Source: Romboutsia faecis (lineage in GTDB: Bacteria; Bacillota; Clostridia; Peptostreptococcales; Peptostreptococcaceae). Taken from it: a DNA stretch of 64,000 nt. The stretch's first letter is position 1. Each line of letters starts with the position of its first letter. The DNA lies in contig NZ_JACRWE010000002.1 in assembly GCF_014323405.1 (NCBI RefSeq), positions 1-64,000 of the forward strand, written 5' to 3'. Below are positions 35,525-44,035 of this stretch, in pieces. A program made the translations under genes and the position numbers. The notes beneath the pieces are model-generated. The model saw nothing but the letters and a program-made list of their open reading frames with translations, did no database searches and was not told the origin of the DNA.

Positions 35525-36166
35525 ATGAGAGTAATGAGTAGTAATTGTTTTTTAGGTAGATTGTATAAAAACTACATAAAAAAGAAAGGTTATTATGAAC
35601 TTTATAAAAATGTAAATACAATTGTAGTTACTGGTTCTGATAACAAAATAATAACAGAAAATTTTATATCAGATTTTAGTGATAATCTTGTCAAATTAAA
35701 TAAAAGAGTATTAATAATAGATGCAGATTTAAGAAATACAAAAACAAATAAGAGATTTAGGGAGAATATATCTAATGGACTAATAGAAGTACTATCAGAA
35801 GGTAAGTCTATAGAATCCTGTATTATAAATCACAAGGTTGATGTGCTTTGTAGCAACAGTATTTGTGAAGAGCCATCTGAAATAATTGGAACAATTAATA
35901 TGAAGACATTAATAAATAATGCTAAAAAAATATATGATTATATAATTATTAATACACCAGCTATAAGTATGTATAGTGATGCATGGATGCTATCTAATTT
36001 TGTAGAGAAGACAGTTCTTATAGAAGGAGAAGACAAGCAAGCTCTTATAGAAGCTGAATCTAGACTTTCTATGATTGGGGCAGATGTGTTTAGAACTAAG
36101 TTCATAAATTGTGTTGAATATACTAGTAATGCTATAAATGGAGGATATAAGGCTTCCATAGCTTAA
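35525..36166 (+). CDS. Degenerate BY-kinase homologue under c-di-GMP riboswitch control
   Basis: 213 aa, clearly related to CpsD/CapB (Walker A'-like LIIDADLRNTKTN at 63-75, EEPSEIIGT, YDYIIINTPA, and the DAWMLSNFVEKTVLI stretch). But the P-loop reads TGSDNKIIT instead of a GEGKST-type loop, Walker B has Asn for Asp (IIINTPA), and the C-terminal tyrosine cluster is missing. It is probably unable to phosphorylate and may modulate the intact BY-kinases (12117, 51610). GGAG lies 11 bases before the ATG. No Wzz partner is adjacent. It is separated from the following LCP gene by a terminator. Confidence 0.8.
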   Translation: MRVMSSNCFLGRLYKNYIKKKGYYELYKNVNTIVVTGSDNKIITENFISDFSDNLVKLNKRVLIIDADLRNTKTNKRFRENISNGLIEVLSEGKSIESCIINHKVDVLCSNSICEEPSEIIGTINMKTLINNAKKIYDYIIINTPAISMYSDAWMLSNFVEKTVLIEGEDKQALIEAESRLSMIGADVFRTKFINCVEYTSNAINGGYKASIA

Positions 36167-36197
36167 TGATTATATATACAAAATAGATAAGATAATA

Positions 36198-36233
36198 AAG
36201 AATCTAAGGGAAGATAGACCTTAGATTTTTTTG
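36198..36233 (+). terminator. Terminator between BY-kinase-like and LCP genes
   Basis: AATCTAAGG (36201-36209) pairs with CCTTAGATT (36219-36227), followed by six more T. Confidence 0.85.
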
Positions 36234-36359
36234 TTAAACGAATTTTTTATTATATAAAATCATAGATATATTGTATATTTCTATATTATTGATAACCATC
36301 AGTATGAATGATACAGAAATATACAGTATCAACAAAATGAATAAAAAAGGGGAGTAATT

Positions 36360-37325
36360 ATGAAAAATGCAAAAAAGATACTAATAGTAGCTTTTAGTAT
36401 TATATTTATAATAGTATTAAGCGGGTTTGGATTTATATATTCTAATTTAAGTAAAATGTATGTAAAAGATGAAAAAGTAAATACAGAAGAAAAAGAGGAT
36501 CAAGTACAAGGAACTGAAGTGGAAGGTATAGTAAATATACTATTAGTAGGAACTGATGGTGAAAATGTAGAAAGAAGTAATAGATCAGATTCAGTAATGT
36601 TAGTAACAATTGACAATAAAAATAAAGATATAAAGATAAGCTCAATAGCAAGGGATACATATGTAGATATACCAGGTCATTCAACTGAAAAATTAACTCA
36701 TGCTTATGCATATGGTGGAATAGATTTATTAAAGCAAGTTCTTGATGTGAATTTTGATATAAAAGTGGATAAATATATTGCAGTTAACTTTGTTTCTTTT
36801 ATGGATATAATAGATGAAATAGGTGGAGTAGAAGTAACCGTTGAAGAAAAGGATGTAGATGAAGTTAATAAATATATAGATGCTTGTTATGATTATTACT
36901 ATAATAGAAAAGATAAAGTTGAAAAGGTGTACATAAAAAAGCCAGGTCTGCAAAGATTAAATGGATATCAAGCGCTTGCATTTAGTAGGATAAGATATAC
37001 TGATAGTGCTTATGCAAGGGATAATAGACATAGAGAAGTTGCAGAAAGTGTATATAAAGAATTTTTACATAGTGAAGTAAAAGAATATCAAAAGGCAGCT
37101 GAGATTATTATAGAAAATACAAAAACAAATATAAGTCCTATGGAAATGATTAATTTAGGATTTACAGCGCTTAATATTAAGGATAAAGAGATAGATCAAT
37201 TTCAATTCCCTTTAGAAGAGTATAGAAATGGTCATATAATAAACAATAAAAAAGGCTGGGTAATAGAATGGGATAAAGAACCTAATTTAAGTGCTTGGCA
37301 TAGTTTTATATATGGTGAAAATTGA
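36360..37325 (+). CDS. LCP family cell-wall glycopolymer ligase
   Basis: 321 aa. Membrane anchor, then NILLVGTDGENVERSNRSDSV, SIARDTYVDIPGH, LTHAYAYGG, LNGYQALAFSRIRYT and YARDNRHREV: the full set of LCP residues. Nearly the same as the LCP protein at 29568 throughout, so these are recent paralogues with probably overlapping substrates. ATG at 36360 after GGGGAG. It lies downstream of the c-di-GMP-controlled gene but behind a terminator, so shared control is only partial read-through at best. Confidence 0.94.
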   Translation: MKNAKKILIVAFSIIFIIVLSGFGFIYSNLSKMYVKDEKVNTEEKEDQVQGTEVEGIVNILLVGTDGENVERSNRSDSVMLVTIDNKNKDIKISSIARDTYVDIPGHSTEKLTHAYAYGGIDLLKQVLDVNFDIKVDKYIAVNFVSFMDIIDEIGGVEVTVEEKDVDEVNKYIDACYDYYYNRKDKVEKVYIKKPGLQRLNGYQALAFSRIRYTDSAYARDNRHREVAESVYKEFLHSEVKEYQKAAEIIIENTKTNISPMEMINLGFTALNIKDKEIDQFQFPLEEYRNGHIINNKKGWVIEWDKEPNLSAWHSFIYGEN

Positions 37326-37360
37326 TAAATTCAATAGATTTATATTAGGATTTTTAATTA

Positions 37361-37395
37361 GAATAGGAGTAGTTTAAACTACTCCTATTTTTTAT
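37361..37395. terminator. Bidirectional terminator
   Basis: A perfect palindrome (AATAGGAGTAGTTT and its complement) followed by TTTTTT. It separates the plus-strand LCP gene from the minus-strand YvrJ/DUF2922/DUF1659 run. Confidence 0.9.
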
Positions 37396-37397
37396 TT

Positions 37398-37547
37398 TTA
37401 TTTATTAAATTCTAACAATGTTTTAGAAAGTTCTGCAATACTATCTGATAGTACTTGAAGTTTTCCTTCAATTCTAACCAAAAGATACATTGATATAGCA
37501 ATAGGAAAACCAACATTAGCTATGATAGTTGATAACTCATTTGTCAT
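37398..37547 (-). CDS. YvrJ family small protein
   Basis: 49 aa: MTNELSTIIANVGFPIAISM begins it and VRIEGKLQVLSDSIAEL follows. A single hydrophobic segment and then an amphipathic coiled stretch, as in YvrJ proteins. The ATG at 37547 follows GGAAGTGATATAA. Last of three small minus-strand genes; in Firmicutes these three families often travel together. Function unknown. Confidence 0.82.
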   Translation of the reverse strand: MTNELSTIIANVGFPIAISMYLLVRIEGKLQVLSDSIAELSKTLLEFNK

Positions 37548-37559
37548 TTATATCACTTC

Positions 37560-37787
37560 CTATGCTTTAAGGTCAAATTCAGTAGTTTCTGTTTGAATAA
37601 CCTTAGCTTTAACAGCTTCTTTTAAATCCACATTATCTGGTGAGAAGATATTTTTATCTAGTATTAAGTTCATAGCAGATATTACCTCAGTCTCACTTAT
37701 ATCATCTCTAGGATCATCAATTGTTAAATTAACAGTTTTATCTCCTTCAGATTTAAAAGTCATTACTAATTTTAATGAAGTTTCCAT
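37560..37787 (-). CDS. DUF2922 domain protein
   Basis: 75 aa, covering one complete DUF2922 domain (LKLVMTFKSEGDKTVNLTIDDPRDDI ...). The ATG at 37787 has AGGGGGAATTAATT upstream. Middle gene of the trio; 12 bases before the YvrJ gene. Two short hairpins separate it from the DUF1659 gene. Function unknown; members are small soluble proteins. Confidence 0.88.
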   Translation of the reverse strand: METSLKLVMTFKSEGDKTVNLTIDDPRDDISETEVISAMNLILDKNIFSPDNVDLKEAVKAKVIQTETTEFDLKA

Positions 37788-37818
37788 AATTAATTCCCCC
37801 TATAATTTTATTATTTTG

Positions 37819-37858
37819 AGCAACGGGTTAAGCCGTTGGCGACACTAACATAGTGAGT
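37819..37858 (-). other. Two short hairpins within the small-gene operon
   Basis: CAACGG (37821-37826) pairs with CCGTTG (37833-37838), and CACT pairs with AGTG just beside it (37842-37854). They lie between the DUF1659 and DUF2922 genes, without a T-run, and could stabilise or attenuate the transcript. Confidence 0.4.
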
Positions 37859-37859
37859 T

Positions 37860-38075
37860 TTATGATATAGATGTATAGTCTATTTTTATAATGTCGTATA
37901 AGTCATGCTTTTGTAAGTCACTTATTGCATTTGCAACTTCTAGGACATCATCAGCAGTTGCACTTTCCTTTAAATTAGAGAATGTTTTGCTGCCTATTTG
38001 TGCTTTTCCATTTGTGCCAAGCCCTTTGTTAAATTGAAGCTTTAAAGATGAAGCATTTTTTATTTCTGTTGCCAT
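37860..38075 (-). CDS. DUF1659 domain protein
   Basis: 71 aa, one complete DUF1659 domain (SLKLQFNKGLGTNGKAQIGSKTFSNL ... ISDLQKHDLYDI). The ATG at 38075 follows AAGGAGGTACACACT, a strong ribosome site. First gene of the trio. Function unknown. The promoter should lie within 38076-38300, where I see no consensus I would trust. Confidence 0.88.
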   Translation of the reverse strand: MATEIKNASSLKLQFNKGLGTNGKAQIGSKTFSNLKESATADDVLEVANAISDLQKHDLYDIIKIDYTSIS

Positions 38076-38353
38076 AGTGTGTACCTCCTTGGAATTTGTT
38101 TAAGGCTTTGTGCCTTGTTTAATTTAATGATAATACGAGTGAGTTCTCCTGTAGTACTAACCAATGTTAGAAGTTTTTGAGAAAATATAAAGAAAACATA
38201 AAATAAGAAGATAATATTTATTATTAATGATGAAATTTGTTATTTTACTACATAGAATAAAAGAAAAAGGCGATTGAAAGTTATAAAAAATCTAATTAAA
38301 GGATGTTAAAGTTAATATATAAAGAAAATTTATATATTAACTTGGGGGAAAAA

Positions 38354-39553
38354 ATGTTGGGAGAGTTTAAGAAAAAGTTTATTTGTATTTTACTGTCATT
38401 AACAATGATAATTGGATTAGGAGTACATAGTTCTTTTGCAGCTTCATCTACGCCAGAATACTGCATAGTGATTAATACAAAAACTAATAAAATGGGGTAT
38501 TATAAAAAGGGTAAAATGGTAAAACAATTTAGTATAGCAACTGGAAAATCAAGTTCACCGACACCTACAGGAAAAACTAAAATTGTTAATAAAATAAAAA
38601 ATAGACCATATTATTCAGGGGGGATACCTGGAGGTAGTCCACGAAATCCATTAGGGGATAGATGGTTAGGATTACATTTAAAAGGAACTTACGGTACTAC
38701 CTATGCCATACATGGTAATAATAATTCAAGCTCTATAGGTAAAAATATAAGTGGTGGATGTATAAGAATGCATAATAAGGATGTAAGATGGTTATATGAT
38801 CAAGTTCCAAAAGGTACTACTGTAATTATAGCTAAGAGTAGTAAATCATTTGTAGAAATTGCTAAAAGCTATAATGTAAAATTGCAGTCTAGTTCACAAA
38901 CTAGTACAAGTACTAGTAGTGGAACTAAAAGGTCTATACATGAAATGTATAAATATGATGCAGGAAAAGGAAAGTATTTAACATATATAAATGGTAAAGG
39001 TTATTCTAGGTATTCATATATTAGTAAAAAGAAAGATACAGGATTTATACCAACAACGTGGGCTACTAAAGCTGGGTTAACTGTTTCAAATCCAAGCTCA
39101 AAAAATGGATATAAGGCGACTATTACTAATAGTTATATTAAAAAATACAATGATGCTAATGCTATATTAAAAAAAGCTAAAGATGGTAAATTAACATCAG
39201 AACAAATAAAAAAAGAGTTAAGCAAGCTTTCCAAGGTTTCTTATTCTGATGCTAAAAAGAATGTACCTAAAGTTTCATCTAAGAAAACACTTCTAAAGAA
39301 TATTTATATTAATAATGCAGGAAAAGGAAAGTATTTAACATATGCAAATGGAAATAAGTACTCTCAATATTCTTATCTAAGTAAGGATGGTAAAACTGCT
39401 TATATAACACATAAATCAATGGTTAAGGTTGGGTTAGAAGTTACTATGCCAACAGCTTCAAATAAATATACTATGCAAATAAATAATCCTTATATAAAGA
39501 AATACAATAATGTAATCAAGGAATTAGAATCATATACAGCAAAAGTACAATAA
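38354..39553 (+). CDS. Secreted L,D-transpeptidase (YkuD family) with a duplicated C-terminal domain
   Basis: 399 aa from the ATG at 38354 (GGGGG upstream); the longer frame from 38303 has none. Signal peptide to about residue 30 (SFAA). The YkuD domain contains the catalytic pattern: H120 in YAIHGN, then SGGCIRMHN with Cys136. It cross-links peptidoglycan by 3-3 bonds or attaches proteins to the wall. After residue ~185, two copies of an unknown ~90-residue domain (each with AGKGKYLTY and SYIKKYN/PYIKKYN) recur with a period of 119 residues. The extra domains probably target the wall. Confidence 0.9.
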   Translation: MLGEFKKKFICILLSLTMIIGLGVHSSFAASSTPEYCIVINTKTNKMGYYKKGKMVKQFSIATGKSSSPTPTGKTKIVNKIKNRPYYSGGIPGGSPRNPLGDRWLGLHLKGTYGTTYAIHGNNNSSSIGKNISGGCIRMHNKDVRWLYDQVPKGTTVIIAKSSKSFVEIAKSYNVKLQSSSQTSTSTSSGTKRSIHEMYKYDAGKGKYLTYINGKGYSRYSYISKKKDTGFIPTTWATKAGLTVSNPSSKNGYKATITNSYIKKYNDANAILKKAKDGKLTSEQIKKELSKLSKVSYSDAKKNVPKVSSKKTLLKNIYINNAGKGKYLTYANGNKYSQYSYLSKDGKTAYITHKSMVKVGLEVTMPTASNKYTMQINNPYIKKYNNVIKELESYTAKVQ

Positions 39554-39596
39554 TCCAAATATATGCTAAATATGTAATAATATGAAGAAATTTAAG

Positions 39597-39640
39597 AAAA
39601 AAGGTAGAAAGCTATAAAATAGTTTTCTACTTTTTTTTAT
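39597..39640 (+). terminator. Terminator of the L,D-transpeptidase gene
   Basis: An imperfect 15-bp stem (AAGGTAGAAAGCTAT with ATAGTTTTCTACTTTT) and a run of eight T. Confidence 0.85.
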
Positions 39641-39660
39641 TACCTACAATATATAATAAT

Positions 39661-39701
39661 ATTCGATTTTCACTGTCATAACTTGCGATTGAAAATAGAA
39701 T
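39661..39701. promoter_or_regulatory. Inverted repeat upstream of the large surface-protein gene
   Basis: ATTCGATTTTCA (39661-39672) and TGAAAATAGAAT (39690-39701) are complementary at all but one position, with a 17-base spacer. It lies 72-112 bases before the ATG at 39773 and is a candidate regulator site. Confidence 0.4.
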
Positions 39702-39772
39702 TAATTCAAATTACATTATGATAATATAAAAATGCAGAAGTAATAAATGTTATTAATTAAGGGGGAGATTAT

Positions 39773-42700
39773 ATGCATAAAAGGGGAGTATCACTTGTCC
39801 TGAGTTTTGTTATAACGGCAAACTTAATGCCAGTAAATTTAGTACAAGCATATGCAGACGAAGTAAATACTAACACTGAAATCGTGTCAGAGGAAAATAT
39901 ATTAGAAGAAGTTGAAAGTACAGAAGAAGCTATAACTAAAGAAGAAGTTATTGAAGATGAAGTGAAACAAGAAGATGAAAAAAATGAAGTTGAACAAAAT
40001 AATCAAGAAATAAAAGAAGAAACTAATGTTACAAATGAATCAACAATAAATAATATTGAAAATAAAAATGTAGTTACTACTAAAGAAGCACGTAGAAATC
40101 ATACTAGAAAAGTAACTGCAAATATTAAAGTTGACAATAGCAACTATGGTAATATGGAAGGTTTAGACTTAGATGAAGAAACTGTGGTATTAAATACAAA
40201 TTATACTAATGTTGAAGACCATTATATGAATATATTTGGAAAGCCTGTATATAAAAATACAACAGGTGTTATAGATAAAGAAACATCGGATAGTACTAAG
40301 ACTATCAAGATAACTCCTAAGAGTGGTTATGAAGTAGATGTTAACTTAGGCACTGTTATTACTCAAGCATCTGTAGAAAATGGAGAAAACAATGAGAAGT
40401 TACTTAAGATAAAACCTATTGATTCTACTACATGGTCAAATGGTATATTAGAGCATATCACTGGAAATATCAATATAAAATATTCACTTAAAAATGAAGG
40501 TGATAGAGAAGAAATAACGATAGAAAAAGATGGAGAAGGAGCGATAGTTCCTGTAAAAGATAATTTATACTTCCATGAAGAAAATAAAACATATATAGAC
40601 AAAGGAAGTAAACATACATTTAACCTTATTCCAGCAGAAGGCAAAGTTGTAGGAAGTGTTACTTTAGATGGAGAGCCTGTAGTGGATATAGTTAATAACC
40701 AAGTTACAGTTGGTGCTGGTGTATTAAAAGTAGAGTTTAAAGATGATGTACCTGTTGTAGAGACAAATGATTTAAATATATCTTTAGAAGGAAATGGCTA
40801 TATAATTATAAATGGTGAAAAATTAGAAGAAGGAAAAGATATTAAGATAGAAGCTGGTAAAGAGCATAGATTTACTATAAAAGCTGAAGATGGTCAATTT
40901 GTTTCTTCTGTTAAGTTAGGGGATACTGTTTTAGAAGCTGTAAATGGTGTTTATACAATACCTGCAGATTTTAAAGGTGGAAATTTAAGTGTTGTATTCT
41001 CAGAAAAGTTAGAAACTACTATAGAAGTAGATGAATTAAGAGTACCGTATGATGGTAAAGAAAAGATAGTTGGTTATAAAGTTAAGGATTCAAATGGAAA
41101 TATAGTAAAAGAAGGAAATGTTGATTTCTACAAGAAAAACTGGTTAGGTCAAAATGTTAAGTTTAATCCAGTGGATGAAGGATCATATAATTTTAGCATT
41201 TCATATGAGGGAAATGAACAATGCAAACCATCTAATTATGAAAATGGTGTATTTGAAATATATGATGCAAGAGAAGAAGCTACTATAGAATTTGGATCAA
41301 CTACATCTGTATATGATAATACTGAGAAAGAATTAGAGTATACAGTAAAAGGTAAGAATGGAGAAGTTTTAGAAACTGGAAAAGCTGAATTTAAAAAGAC
41401 AATATTAGGCATACCAGTTCCGTACAAGCCTAAAGATGCAGGAACGCATTCATTTACTGCTACTTTCAAAGGTAATGAAAACTATAAGCCTCTTACTGTA
41501 AGTGGAGAGCTTGAAATATTAAAATGTAAACCAAAGGTAAGGGTTGGAAACACTGTAGCTGAATATACAGGTTCTGCTATAAAAACTAATGTATCAGTAG
41601 ATTATAACTGTGGTTATATATCTTTATATACTGGAGTTAATTATGATTTAGGTGGTTCTGTATATATAGACTTAAACTTAGGTGATGATGAAATATCTAA
41701 GGTCATAATGGGTGTTATCAATAAAATAGAAATAGGAAATGTTGCAGATTTAAAGAAAGCTTTAGTTGAAATGGAATCACTTTTATCAGGATTAGGTGTT
41801 GATGTAAGTGGAATAATCAAAGCTTTAGATTACTTACCAACTAATTTAAGAGTTTCACTAGGAGCTCCTAAAGCAGCTGGAGCATACGTTGCTACTGCAA
41901 TAGTAATAGATAAAAATGCTGAAGTATCAGTAGGTGTAGGAAGCTTACTTGTACATAGAAAGTTAAGTAAAGTAGTATTTACTGAAGACTCTCTTAAAGA
42001 TAAGGGTGTTGTAAAGGTAAATCAAGAATATAAGCATAGAGCTGTATTTGAAGGTAGTGAAGATGAGGCTAAATTAGTTTACTCAGGAATTACTTCTTCA
42101 GGACAAGCTTACCACAGTGTAAATGCTCCTACTCAAGAAGGTTTATATGTTGTAACTGCTTACTCATATGATGACCTTGAGTATAGTTTTGGACTAGCTA
42201 TGAGAAGTTTTGCAATTGTAAAAGAAATTTCACATGTATCTTTCTCAGATGATTCATTAGCTGATAAGGCTGTAATAAAGGTTGGACAATATTATACTCA
42301 TAAAGCAACTATAACAGAAAGTGGAAAAGATGCTAACATATTATACACTGGGGTAACTTTATCAGGAGAAAAATATAAGTCAACTAAAAAGCCAGAAGAT
42401 GCAGGTGTATATGTTGCAACAGCTTATGATTGTGGAGATGAAGCTTATACAGCAGCATTAGCAATGAGAACTTTCACAATAGTTAGAGAACAAAGTAAGG
42501 TTGTGTTTACAGATGATTCATTAGCTGATAAAACTGTAATTAAGGTTGGAACAACTTATAATCACGAAGCTGTATACAAAGGAACAACAAATAAAGCTAA
42601 AATAATGTACTCTGGAGTAGCTATAGATGGAAGTGTACATTTCTCATCAAAACAACCAACTAAGGAAGGTGTATATGTTGCAACAGCTTATTCATATGAT

Positions 42701-43735
42701 GATCCTCAATACAAAGTAGGTTTAGCAATGAGAACATTCGCTATATCTAAGTTTACAACAAAAACAGATATAGTATCTACAGATAAGGTGTATGACGGAT
42801 TAGCATATGAACCAACAGCTATCGTTAAGGATAAGAATGGTGAAATAGTTGAAAATGCTAATGTTAAATATACTTACTATAGCGGTAAGAAAAAGTTAGA
42901 ATCTGCACCTACAGAAGTGGGATCATATACAGTTGTAGCTACTTTCATGGGCGACAGTGCTCATATCAAGAGTATGGATATAAGCAAGTTTAATATAACA
43001 AAGGCAGATGTAACTATTAATATAGATGACCTAGAAAAAGTATATGGAGAAGCTGATCCAGAAGAATTTACTTATAGTGTAGAAGGTTTAGCTTTAGGTG
43101 AGACTATTAATATAGAATTAATGAGATCAGTTGGGGAAACTGTAGGAACTTACGATATAAATGTTGTAAGTACAGATCTGAATTTAAATAACTATAATTA
43201 TTCAGTTAATCCAGGAATATTCACAATAAATAAAGCTGAATTAGAAGTAACTATAGAAGATGCAAGTAAAGTATACGGAGAAGAAGATCCAGATTTTGAA
43301 TATACTATAAGTGGTTTAGTTGGAGATGATAATGTAGACTTTGAATTAGTAAGAGAAGAAGGAGAAGAAGTAGGAACATACATAGTAACTGTAGTAGATC
43401 AAGAACTTGAAAACTACACTTATACAGTTAATGAAGGAACTCTTACTATAGAAGAAGATACAACTGTAGATCCAGAAGATCCAGAAAATCCAGTGGATCC
43501 AGAAAACCCTGATAAACCGGTAGATCCAGAAAATCCAGTGGATCCAGAAAATCCAGGTAACTCTGATGATTCAGATGATAATTCAGGAAATACAGATAAA
43601 CCTGTAAAACCAAATAAGCCTAGTAAACCAAGTAAAAATCCTCAAACTTCAGATGCAGGTATAGCAGGATTTGCAGGAATGGGAATGGCTGCTTTAGCAG
43701 GATTATTCGCAAATAGAAAGAAAAAACGTAAATAA
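39773..43735 (+). CDS. Large repeat-containing surface protein with NPQTS sorting signal
   Basis: 1320 aa. Signal peptide (to about AYA, residue 28), then a Glu/Asn-rich spacer and Ig-like repeats. Three tandem 88-residue units begin at 41978, 42242 and 42506 (core FxDDSLADKxVIKVG ... GVYVATAYSYDD ... GLAMRTFAI). Two MBG/YDG-type domains follow (KVYGEADPEEFTYSVEGL; KVYGEEDPDFEYTISGL), then a Pro/Asp/Asn/Lys-rich wall-spanning region. The end is NPQTSDAGIAGF, a hydrophobic helix and RKKKRK, a sortase-B-type signal. Probably an adhesin or matrix protein, anchored by the sortase at 10304. GGGGGAG precedes the ATG. Confidence 0.9.
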   Translation: MHKRGVSLVLSFVITANLMPVNLVQAYADEVNTNTEIVSEENILEEVESTEEAITKEEVIEDEVKQEDEKNEVEQNNQEIKEETNVTNESTINNIENKNVVTTKEARRNHTRKVTANIKVDNSNYGNMEGLDLDEETVVLNTNYTNVEDHYMNIFGKPVYKNTTGVIDKETSDSTKTIKITPKSGYEVDVNLGTVITQASVENGENNEKLLKIKPIDSTTWSNGILEHITGNINIKYSLKNEGDREEITIEKDGEGAIVPVKDNLYFHEENKTYIDKGSKHTFNLIPAEGKVVGSVTLDGEPVVDIVNNQVTVGAGVLKVEFKDDVPVVETNDLNISLEGNGYIIINGEKLEEGKDIKIEAGKEHRFTIKAEDGQFVSSVKLGDTVLEAVNGVYTIPADFKGGNLSVVFSEKLETTIEVDELRVPYDGKEKIVGYKVKDSNGNIVKEGNVDFYKKNWLGQNVKFNPVDEGSYNFSISYEGNEQCKPSNYENGVFEIYDAREEATIEFGSTTSVYDNTEKELEYTVKGKNGEVLETGKAEFKKTILGIPVPYKPKDAGTHSFTATFKGNENYKPLTVSGELEILKCKPKVRVGNTVAEYTGSAIKTNVSVDYNCGYISLYTGVNYDLGGSVYIDLNLGDDEISKVIMGVINKIEIGNVADLKKALVEMESLLSGLGVDVSGIIKALDYLPTNLRVSLGAPKAAGAYVATAIVIDKNAEVSVGVGSLLVHRKLSKVVFTEDSLKDKGVVKVNQEYKHRAVFEGSEDEAKLVYSGITSSGQAYHSVNAPTQEGLYVVTAYSYDDLEYSFGLAMRSFAIVKEISHVSFSDDSLADKAVIKVGQYYTHKATITESGKDANILYTGVTLSGEKYKSTKKPEDAGVYVATAYDCGDEAYTAALAMRTFTIVREQSKVVFTDDSLADKTVIKVGTTYNHEAVYKGTTNKAKIMYSGVAIDGSVHFSSKQPTKEGVYVATAYSYDDPQYKVGLAMRTFAISKFTTKTDIVSTDKVYDGLAYEPTAIVKDKNGEIVENANVKYTYYSGKKKLESAPTEVGSYTVVATFMGDSAHIKSMDISKFNITKADVTINIDDLEKVYGEADPEEFTYSVEGLALGETINIELMRSVGETVGTYDINVVSTDLNLNNYNYSVNPGIFTINKAELEVTIEDASKVYGEEDPDFEYTISGLVGDDNVDFELVREEGEEVGTYIVTVVDQELENYTYTVNEGTLTIEEDTTVDPEDPENPVDPENPDKPVDPENPVDPENPGNSDDSDDNSGNTDKPVKPNKPSKPSKNPQTSDAGIAGFAGMGMAALAGLFANRKKKRK

Positions 43736-43744
43736 AGTAAATAT

Positions 43745-43779
43745 AAAAAGACTAGCAAGGGAGATGCTAGTCTTTTTTG
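43745..43779 (+). terminator. Terminator of the large surface-protein gene
   Basis: AAAAAGACTAGC and its complement GCTAGTCTTTTTT with a 9-base loop. Confidence 0.92.
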
Positions 43780-43925
43780 TTATAAGCTAGGTCTAAATTA
43801 TAACTTAGGATGTTATTTAGGGACTTATGCTAAAGGGAGTTATATAGTTGGAGTATCAATTATTACATATTAGATACTTTCTTATAAAGATAATACGGAT
43901 GCTTTTATTAGAACTTTATACTTAT

Positions 43926-43954
43926 TTGAAAAATAATTTGAAATAAAATATAAT
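43926..43954 (+). promoter_or_regulatory. Sigma-A-type promoter
   Basis: TTGAAA (43926-43931), 17 bases, TATAAT (43949-43954), 82 bases before the ATG at 44036. Confidence 0.6.
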
Positions 43955-44035
43955 ATATTTATATATGTAAAAATTTAACATGTAAAATAATATTATATCG
44001 ATAATAAAAGAATTAAGTCATAGGGGGACGAATAT

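Larger units (their letters stand above)
43736..44035 (+). other. Gap upstream of the SipW/BsaA region
   Basis: 300 bases with the terminator at 43745 and the promoter at 43926; I see nothing else. Confidence 0.5.

Noticed and set aside
37819-37858. Riboswitch between DUF1659 and DUF2922 genes
   Set aside because: Two very short hairpins with no match to a riboswitch consensus I know.
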